A stretch of 11,597 nucleotides of DNA from Prado023 sp049688595 (lineage in GTDB: Bacteria; Actinomycetota; Actinomycetes; S36-B12; CAIYMF01): assembly GCA_049688595.1 (NCBI GenBank), contig JBAVLA010000199.1, forward strand, positions 1 through 11,597. Direction: 5' to 3'. A model generated the notes under the pieces. It was given only the letters and a program-made list of their open reading frames with translations, made no database searches and had not been told where the DNA came from. The first letter of the stretch is position 1. Every line of letters starts with the position of its first letter. The position numbers were made by a program, and so were the translations under genes. Positions 6,861 to 11,597 of this stretch are shown piece by piece.

Positions 6861-8600
6861 ATGACACGCCACATCCGCAAGCGCACGTTGGCGCCGCTGT
6901 CCGACGAGCCCGCCCCGACTGATCCGCTGGTGTTCCACCCCGGCCGGGGGAGGGCGAATCGTGGCAAGGTCATGAGGCGTCTCGTCGGTGAGCCGGGCAC
7001 GGCCCGGTTCGTCGCAGCAGGCCTGGCCCGGGACGCCACCTTTGTCCTGCGCACGCGGGTCCACCAGGCGCGCACTGGTGCCTGGCGGGCCCGGCTCCAG
7101 CAGGGCCCGGCGCAGATGGTCGTGCACCGCGGACTGGTGAGGTTCCTCGCCGAGGTGGACGACGGGGCCTCGATCCACGGAACCCACCTGCGCACGCTCG
7201 ATTGGCTGGTCGACCTGCTCGACGCCTCTGGCCTCGACTACTGGACGATCCGTCGCGATGAGTCGTTCGCCGACATCGGCCTGCCGGCGGAGAGCCGGGC
7301 GCAGTTCCTCGCTTCGGTGCGAGCCGCCGCCGATAAGGGCGCTCCAGCACTTTTCGTACTCGGCCCCTCGGGCCAGTCGGTCCTCGCGCCGGCCCGCTCA
7401 TCCGGCGACGAGGACGTCACCGGAAGCGTGGTCGGGCTGGTCCTGCCGCAGGCGGATCGCTCCGGGCGGCACACCATCGAGGTCGGCGCCGCTGTCCGCG
7501 TGGGCTTCTGGCGGGACCTGGGCGGTGGGGTCCGCGGGGCGCCGGAGCCGAACGCGTGGGCGCCCTACCTGCTGCGCTCGTCCCTGGCCGAGGCGCAGAC
7601 GATGGACGTCCATGGCGTCGCGACCCGTACCGTGGCGGACCTCGCCGTCCCGCACATCGAGCACGTCGACTTCCCCATCGACGTGGTATACACCTGGGTC
7701 GACGGCAACGACCCGCAGTGGCGGGCCCGGATGCTCGCCCGCTTGGACGCCGCTCACGACGCATGGACGCCAGCCGCCACCTCCGAGGCCAGGTTCCAGA
7801 GCATCGACGAGCTGCGGTACTCGCTGCGCTCGGTTCACCAGCATGCGCCATGGGTCCACCACATCTGGCTGGTCACCGATCAGCAGCGCCCCGAATGGCT
7901 GCAGGTCGACGACCGGATCACCGTGGTCGACCACCGGGACATCTGGGCCGATCCCGAGGTCCTGCCCGTGTTCAACTCCCACGCCATCGAGGCGGCGCTG
8001 CACCGGATCCCGGGTCTGACCGAGCACTACGTCTACATGAACGACGACGTGTTCCTCAGCTCCACGTTGCGGCCGACGGCCTTCTTCTCGCCGGGAGGAG
8101 TGATGCGGACCTACCCCTCGCCCGTGCAGGTCGGCCTGGGCAGCCGGAACATCCACGAGGGGGCGGTGACCACTGCCGGGAAGAACGACCGGGCCATCCT
8201 GCTGGCCGCCACCGGATCGGTGCAGACGCACCGGCTCCGGCACACCTGCCAGGCCCAGCGGCGCAGCGTTGCCGAGGAGCTCGAGGCCCGGTTCCCCGAG
8301 GCCTACGCGGCCACAGCGGCCGCGCCGTTCCGCAGCCCGACGGATGTCTCGCCGATCACGCTGCAGAGCTGGTACGCCTTCCGAACGGGTCGCGCTGTGC
8401 TGGCCGACACGCGCTTGCGGTACGTGGACCTGGCCGCGCAGCGCGCTCTCGACGACCTGGAGTCGATCCTCCCCGAGCAGTTGGACTTCCTGTGCCTGAA
8501 TCAGCCACGGGAGGCCATCAACGAACGGGTCGGGGTGGCGGCGGCCCGCTTCCTGAACGAGACCTTCCCGTTCCGGGCCCCGTGGGAGCCCCGATCGTGA
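6861..8600 (+). CDS. Stealth-family sugar-phosphate transferase (second of a divergent pair)
   Basis: A 579-residue paralogue of the leftward Stealth protein, predicted to transfer a sugar-1-phosphate to a glycan or glycolipid acceptor on the cytoplasmic side. The conserved regions are CR1 FPIDVVYTWVDGNDPQW (271-287, canonical WVDGND), CR2 RFQSIDELRYSLRSVHQHAP then WVHHIWLVTDQQRPEW (311-346), CR3 LPVFNSHAIEAALHRIPG then YVYMNDDVFL (368-399), and CR4 HTCQAQRRSVAEELEARFPE (461-480), which departs from the commoner HxPxP-type opening seen in the neighbour. The N-terminal 270 residues include a domain shared with the neighbour (LLDASGLDYWTIRRDE, then IGLPAESR, about 119-146), flanked by a longer basic N-terminus (about 1-90). 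The start at 6861 is supported by GAGGTGA six bases upstream. No signal peptide or membrane helix is apparent. No glycosyltransferase, exporter or polymerase gene lies beside the pair, so its glycan cannot be named from context. Confidence 0.93.
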   Translation: MTRHIRKRTLAPLSDEPAPTDPLVFHPGRGRANRGKVMRRLVGEPGTARFVAAGLARDATFVLRTRVHQARTGAWRARLQQGPAQMVVHRGLVRFLAEVDDGASIHGTHLRTLDWLVDLLDASGLDYWTIRRDESFADIGLPAESRAQFLASVRAAADKGAPALFVLGPSGQSVLAPARSSGDEDVTGSVVGLVLPQADRSGRHTIEVGAAVRVGFWRDLGGGVRGAPEPNAWAPYLLRSSLAEAQTMDVHGVATRTVADLAVPHIEHVDFPIDVVYTWVDGNDPQWRARMLARLDAAHDAWTPAATSEARFQSIDELRYSLRSVHQHAPWVHHIWLVTDQQRPEWLQVDDRITVVDHRDIWADPEVLPVFNSHAIEAALHRIPGLTEHYVYMNDDVFLSSTLRPTAFFSPGGVMRTYPSPVQVGLGSRNIHEGAVTTAGKNDRAILLAATGSVQTHRLRHTCQAQRRSVAEELEARFPEAYAATAAAPFRSPTDVSPITLQSWYAFRTGRAVLADTRLRYVDLAAQRALDDLESILPEQLDFLCLNQPREAINERVGVAAARFLNETFPFRAPWEPRS

Positions 8601-8652
8601 GCGCCTCGGGTCATGCTCGGGGCCGGGCCGCCCGAAGCGCGGGGAGTCAACC

Positions 8653-8916
8653 ATGACGCGCGTGGCGATCGTGGGCGGTGGGCCCGGCGGCTACGAGGGG
8701 CCGGGGATAACCGGTGCCGAGCGGGTCGGAGTGGATCTCGTAGCGGTCAACGCCAGGATCCGTGGCGCCACACGCCTCGGAGTTGGTGTTCGGCTTGACG
8801 CTGGCTGTCGCGCAGCGGCTCACGGTCGACGAGGTGGCCGCCACGTATGCCGTGTACCCATCGCTCTGTCGGGGTCCCTCGCCGAGGCAGCGCGCAGGCT
8901 GCGTGCGTTCGACTGA
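8653..8916 (+). pseudogene. Decayed NAD(P)H / dihydrolipoamide dehydrogenase-family flavoprotein (lpd remnant)
   Basis: Intact members are about 450-480 residues; here only about 110 codons' worth survive. From 8653 the frame reads MTRVAIVGGGPGGYEG, the FAD-binding Rossmann start of the family, behind a retained GGGGAG Shine-Dalgarno. It then jumps to ERVGVDLVAVNARI (about 8719-8760), resembling an interior stretch about 90-110 residues into actinobacterial homologues. The C-terminal dimerisation end follows in the +1-shifted frame: VAPHASELV...LTVDEVAATYAVYPSL (8762-8866). Two extra bases at 8867-8868 return reading to the first frame for SGSLAEAARRLRAFD and the TGA at 8914. Thus there are two large internal deletions plus a frameshift; the CxxxxC redox centre (if the ancestor had one) and the NAD domain are gone. 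The 87-codon frame that remains open is accidental and gives no functional enzyme. The match is recalled from family features, not from a search. Confidence 0.82.
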
Positions 8917-8974
8917 GCACCGCCCTGCGCGTGCTGGCCGGCGTTCGGCGGGAGCGTGCGGGCGGCCGGCGACT

Positions 8975-9193
8975 TCACGCCTCAGCCGCGCGTGCTGGGG
9001 ATCGGTCGACACGCCAGACGACGAAGCCGCCCGATCCGTCGATCAACCAGAAGTCGGGCCCCTCCGGGAGGTCGCACGTCGCGGACTCCCAGTCCACCTC
9101 AGGCACTTCCTCGATGGCGCTGGGAACGAGCAGGGTGATCGTGGATCCGTCGTCCACCTTCGTGAGCACCCCGTAGGTCTCGATCTCGACCAC
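8975..9193 (-). CDS. Small acidic protein of unknown function (72 residues)
   Basis: I do not recognise this protein. It starts MVEIETYGVLTKVDDGST and continues with a hydrophobic strand ITLLVPSAIEEVPEVDW, then a DFWLIDGSGGFVVWRVDRSP segment and an Ala-rich tail. Acidic residues outnumber basic ones by about three to one, with no signal peptide or membrane helix. Alternating hydrophobic residues suggest a small all-beta fold. The GTG at 9193 is chosen because an excellent Shine-Dalgarno (AGGAGGAGG, 9199-9207 on the other strand) precedes it; the frame stays open upstream to 9523 but that part is arginine/proline-rich and overlaps the divergent gene. It is convergent with the lpd remnant and divergent from the membrane-protein gene, 265 bp away. 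That 9194-9458 gap shows only short GC-rich palindromes and no clear promoter. Confidence 0.72.
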   Translation of the reverse strand: MVEIETYGVLTKVDDGSTITLLVPSAIEEVPEVDWESATCDLPEGPDFWLIDGSGGFVVWRVDRSPARAAEA

Positions 9194-9198
9194 GTGAT

Positions 9199-9207
9199 CC
9201 TCCTCCT
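9199..9207 (-). promoter_or_regulatory. Strong Shine-Dalgarno for the 72-residue protein
   Basis: On the minus strand AGGAGGAGG sits five bases before the GTG at 9193. It is the best ribosome binding site in the window and decides the start of an otherwise unrecognised gene. Confidence 0.75.
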
Positions 9208-9458
9208 GTCCGCCGTCCCCGGTTGCGTGCGTTGGGTCCGGCGAGCTTCGGTCGCTTCGATCATGAACCCACGGGAGCGTGGCGCGCAAGGCCTCCGAGG
9301 ATCCGGGTCGGGCGTCGGATGGCTCGGCTTGGCGCGTCGCGCCCCCTCGTGCTGGGCCAGATCCCTGACCGGGCGGGCGGTCCGCGGAAAGCGGGTGCGA
9401 TGGTAGCCTCGCGGGCGTCCGGACCCTCCGGGCGCTGCACGGTTGGGGGTTGCGGGGG

Positions 9459-11348
9459 ATGAGGTGTCCTCGGTGCGGTCGCGACATCGATGCGACGATC
9501 CACGATTCGGTGGGCTTGACCACCTGCCGGTGCGGGCACCGGGCGTACGCGGGATTCGTCGCTGAGGCAGATGCCCTGGCCGCCAGGCTGGCCTGGCTGA
9601 CGGATCGGATCGAGGCGGGCGATGCTGCCCCCGAGCCCGAGCTCGCCCATCGTTACGGGATCTGGGCGCCCCCGGGGCCGGCGGGGCCGCAACCTGGGCA
9701 ACCCGGCCAACAGGTCGGGCTCGCCGGCCCGCAGCCAGGTGCTGGTGCCTGGCCGGGTGCGCACCCGCCGGCAGGTTGGGCCCCGGTCGCCGCCCGCACG
9801 CGTCGCCCGGCGCCCAGCTCGCAGACCGTCCTGCTCAGCATCGGCGCCCTTATGCTGGTCGTGGCGGGGGCGGTCTTCGCGGCGGTCGTCTGGGATCGTC
9901 TCGGTGCCGTGGGCCAGGTCATCCTGATGGTGGGGGCCACGCTGGGGGTAGGCGCGCTGGCCGTCCGGCTGCGCCACCGGCTGGTCGGAACGGCGGAGGC
10001 GCTTGCGGTCGTCGCGACCGGGCTGGCGGCGATCGACGTCATCGCGGCACCGTTGCTGGGATTGATGCCCCAGGAGTGGATCACCGATCCCAGCCTCTAC
10101 CCCGCGGTGGCCCTGGGCGCGCTCGGGTGCGTGCTCCTCCTCCTGCACCGGCGCTTCGGGTTGCGGGCCTGGAGCTGGCTGGGCTGGGCAGCGATGCCTG
10201 TCGCTGCTGGCTGCGTGGTGGCTGCCGTCGCCAGCGCCACCGGGTCCGGCGGGTGGGCGGCCGCTGCGGCGACGGTGCCTGCGCTGGTGAGCCTGGCGCT
10301 TCTGGCGGGGCCCGGCTTCGTGCCGAAGCTGCACGACCAGCGCCACGCCATGCATTTCGCGGGTTGCGCCGGGCTGTCACTGACCGCCCTGGGCACGGCC
10401 AGTGCCGCGTTGGAGCCCACGACGCTGCCCGGGGCGTTGTACACGACTGCCGTCACGGCCCTGGCGCTCGGGATCTGGGCTTCCGCGGCTGGTCGGCAGC
10501 GGGGGCGGCTGCTGACGTTGGGGGCAGCCGTGCTGCCCGGCGTCACGGCCGGGCTCTTCCTGGCCCTTCCGGCTGATCCGCAACCCCTGGGGTTGGCCGC
10601 GGTCGTGGCTGTCGCCGGCCTGGCTGTGGGGCTGGCCGCCTTGCGCGTCCTGGCTGACCGGCCGGCGGCCTTGGTTGGCGCGTCGGCCGTGTGGCTGAGC
10701 TGGGCGATCCAGCGGATCTCCGTCGTCGCCGATGCCCAGCCCGGACACGGCGTCCAAGCCCAGCTGTCGCTGCTCGCGGCGCTCGTCGCAGTCATGGCGT
10801 TCGTGCTCGCCTGGTGGATGCCGTCGGCGGCGTGGGTCGGCGCTCTGCTGGCCGCAGCGGCGATGGTCCTGGCTCCCATCGATGTGCCCGAGCGGATCGA
10901 GTGCTACAGCCTGCCGATCGCCGCCGTGCTGCTGCTGGCCGGGATCCTGTGGCGACGGAAGGTGGCCTGCTCATCGCTGGAGTGGATGGGTCCGGCCGTG
11001 GGGATGCTGCTCGTCCCGTCGGCGATCGGGACCTGGTTGGCACCCTGGGCACTGGGCAGTCAAGACGCTTCCGTGGGTGCCGCACTGGTCCGTTTGGGTG
11101 CCGTGCTCATCGCAGGGGTGGCCGCCGTGGTCGTCGGTGCCCAGCGTCGCCTGGGCGGGCTGTTGATCCCAGGTTCGGTCGCCCTGGTCATCGCAGCGTC
11201 CGCGCAGGTGTGGAGCGGGCTTGCGAGCATGCCCCGATGGATGGGCCTGGGACTGGCTGGGGTGCTGCTGATCCTGGCCGGCGCCCGCGTCGAGTGGCTT
11301 CGCCTGGAGGGACGACGGGTCATCGGCTGGGCGGGCCACCTGCGTTGA
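9459..11348 (+). CDS. Large polytopic membrane protein with N-terminal zinc ribbon
   Basis: A 629-residue protein in three parts. Residues 1-35 form a zinc-ribbon-like knuckle, MRCPRCGRDI then TTCRCGH (C3, C6, C23, C25). Residues about 65-118 are a Pro/Gly/Gln-rich linker. From about 124 to 610 there are roughly 16-18 hydrophobic segments (the first two at about 124-145 and 149-169, the last two at about 567-586 and 595-609), ending in a short basic tail, EWLRLEGRRVIGWAGHLR. There is no signal peptide; the ribbon is probably cytoplasmic. It resembles large unassigned actinobacterial membrane proteins of this layout, but I cannot give a transport or enzymatic role. The ATG at 9459 is preferred, with GGGGG nine bases upstream; an in-frame TTG at 9450 would add three residues. 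It is divergent from the 72-residue gene and convergent with pncB. Confidence 0.85.
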   Translation: MRCPRCGRDIDATIHDSVGLTTCRCGHRAYAGFVAEADALAARLAWLTDRIEAGDAAPEPELAHRYGIWAPPGPAGPQPGQPGQQVGLAGPQPGAGAWPGAHPPAGWAPVAARTRRPAPSSQTVLLSIGALMLVVAGAVFAAVVWDRLGAVGQVILMVGATLGVGALAVRLRHRLVGTAEALAVVATGLAAIDVIAAPLLGLMPQEWITDPSLYPAVALGALGCVLLLLHRRFGLRAWSWLGWAAMPVAAGCVVAAVASATGSGGWAAAAATVPALVSLALLAGPGFVPKLHDQRHAMHFAGCAGLSLTALGTASAALEPTTLPGALYTTAVTALALGIWASAAGRQRGRLLTLGAAVLPGVTAGLFLALPADPQPLGLAAVVAVAGLAVGLAALRVLADRPAALVGASAVWLSWAIQRISVVADAQPGHGVQAQLSLLAALVAVMAFVLAWWMPSAAWVGALLAAAAMVLAPIDVPERIECYSLPIAAVLLLAGILWRRKVACSSLEWMGPAVGMLLVPSAIGTWLAPWALGSQDASVGAALVRLGAVLIAGVAAVVVGAQRRLGGLLIPGSVALVIAASAQVWSGLASMPRWMGLGLAGVLLILAGARVEWLRLEGRRVIGWAGHLR

Positions 11349-11350
11349 GG

Positions 11351-11393
11351 CCTCCGGCGAGCGTTGCGGCCGTCCCGCGGGGGCCGCTGGAGG
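11351..11393. terminator. GC-rich hairpin between convergent membrane-protein gene and pncB
   Basis: GCGGCC (11366-11371) pairs with GGCCGC (11382-11387), and an outer pair CCTCCGGC (11351-11358) with GCTGGAGG (11386-11393) offers an alternative, overlapping stem with one mismatch. It begins two bases after the membrane-protein stop, inside an 80-bp gap between convergent genes. No T-tract is present. A terminator is the natural reading. Confidence 0.45.
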
Positions 11394-11418
11394 AGGCGAC
11401 GACTAGCGCTCCCGCTCG

Positions 11419-11430
11419 AGTTGATCAACT
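11419..11430. repeat. Perfect 12-bp palindrome at the pncB stop
   Basis: AGTTGATCAACT is a perfect palindrome whose right end overlaps the first two bases of the pncB stop triplet on the plus strand. It is unusually AT-rich for this DNA. It could be a protein-binding site or chance; nothing else in the gap supports one choice. Confidence 0.4.
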
Positions 11431-11597
11431 ACGCCAGAACCGTCGGGATCGCTGGACCCTGCGCGTGAAGCGCCCGCGCGGCCTCAGGCAGCTCGGCGAC
11501 GCCGGCGGCGTGTCGGGCCCGGGCCTCCTCCAGCGAACCGGAGTCGACCCGGACCCCGTCGCGCATCAGGGGCACAGTGATGAGTCGGTCGTTGCCG
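11429..11597 (-). CDS. pncB: Nicotinate phosphoribosyltransferase, C-terminal fragment (runs off the window)
   Basis: Only the last 55 codons and a TAG stop are inside the window; the gene continues past 11597. The tail reads NDRLITVPLMRDG, then SLEEARARHAGGVAELPEAA, then GPAIPTVLA. This pattern of a (V/I)PL(M/V)RDG strand, a LEExRxRH helix, an ELPxxAR step and a final PAIPT is characteristic of the C-terminus of nicotinate phosphoribosyltransferases, which make nicotinate mononucleotide from nicotinate and PRPP (with ATP) in NAD salvage. The catalytic core is outside the window, so activity cannot be judged. It is convergent with the membrane-protein gene. A salvage enzyme that consumes PRPP fits loosely with the nucleoside genes at the other end, but the distance makes a functional link speculative. 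Confidence 0.8.
   Translation of the reverse strand, partial: GNDRLITVPLMRDGVRVDSGSLEEARARHAAGVAELPEAARALHAQGPAIPTVLA

Noticed and set aside
6658..6867. Extension of the leftward Stealth protein to a start at 6867.
   Set aside because: The extra 70 residues are Arg/Pro-rich with scattered cysteines, overlap the start of the divergent gene and its ribosome site, and do not resemble the family.
4965..8652. A shared CGGGGCCGG at the two outer edges of the Stealth pair (inverted, near 5022 and 8619) as possible insertion-site repeats.
   Set aside because: Nine GC-only bases are expected by chance here, there is no target duplication, and no integrase or transposase is present.
5002..8654. Long open frames antisense to both Stealth genes.
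   Set aside because: They are the usual GC-rich shadow frames: Val/Gly/Arg/His-biased, without recognisable motifs, opposite clearly conserved coding sequence.
8597..8656. A 19-codon frame (GTG at 8597) overlapping the Stealth stop (GTGA) and the lpd-remnant ATG (ATGA), like a coupling mini-gene.
   Set aside because: Composition is Ala/Arg/Gly/Ser as expected of random GC-rich frames, no Shine-Dalgarno is evident, and both overlaps can arise by chance.
8762..9406. A 214-codon open frame beginning at the GTG at 8762.
   Set aside because: Only its first 35 codons are meaningful (the C-terminal part of the lpd remnant); the rest is antisense to the 72-residue gene and lacks protein-like composition.
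1..11597. A defence island, prophage, CRISPR array or biosynthetic cluster.
   Set aside because: No nuclease, helicase, reverse transcriptase, toxin-antitoxin, phage or synthase signature is visible; the genes are salvage, glycan-transferase and membrane genes.

Overview
This window is high-GC DNA (roughly 70% G+C by eye) with GTG starts and 4-bp stop/start overlaps. All recognisable proteins look actinobacterial: a trimeric-type PNP followed by a PGM2-like sugar mutase, an HDH-type adenosine deaminase, and actinobacterial-style Stealth proteins. I cannot resolve the family or genus. No tRNA, rRNA, CRISPR array or transposase is visible.

Positions 1-4498 form a nucleoside-salvage block: adenosine deaminase (+), deoxyribose-phosphate aldolase (-), and divergently from it purine nucleoside phosphorylase (+) translationally coupled to a phospho-sugar mutase (+). 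Together they would deaminate (deoxy)adenosine, phosphorolyse (deoxy)inosine or guanosine to base plus (deoxy)ribose-1-phosphate, isomerise this to the 5-phosphate, and cleave deoxyribose-5-phosphate to glyceraldehyde-3-phosphate and acetaldehyde. The 134-bp deoC/punA intergenic region carries a large interrupted inverted repeat, a good candidate shared regulatory site.

Positions 4499-8600 hold a gamma-glutamylcyclotransferase-like gene (-) and a divergent pair of Stealth-family sugar-phosphate transferases. The first Stealth gene (-) reads toward the cyclotransferase; the second (+) reads toward 8600. Their 203-bp spacer contains a perfect 9-bp inverted repeat.

Positions 8653-8916 hold the remains of a flavoprotein NAD(P)H/dihydrolipoamide dehydrogenase (Lpd family): start region, a short interior piece and the C-terminal end, separated by two large internal deletions, with a frameshift near the end. 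From memory, an intact gene of this family often lies near PNP/mutase genes in actinobacteria. One reading is therefore that the Stealth pair sits between the cyclotransferase gene and a decayed lpd that once belonged to the same conserved block.

Positions 8975-11597 hold a 72-residue unknown protein (-) with a strong Shine-Dalgarno, divergent from a large zinc-ribbon plus polytopic membrane protein (+), and finally the C-terminal 55 codons of a nicotinate phosphoribosyltransferase (-) running off the window end. No stretch above 300 bp lacks a gene; the largest gap (9194-9458, 265 bp) shows no convincing promoter. The most notable items are the lpd remnant, the divergent Stealth pair and the deoC/punA inverted repeat. 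I see no clear new defence or mobile system.
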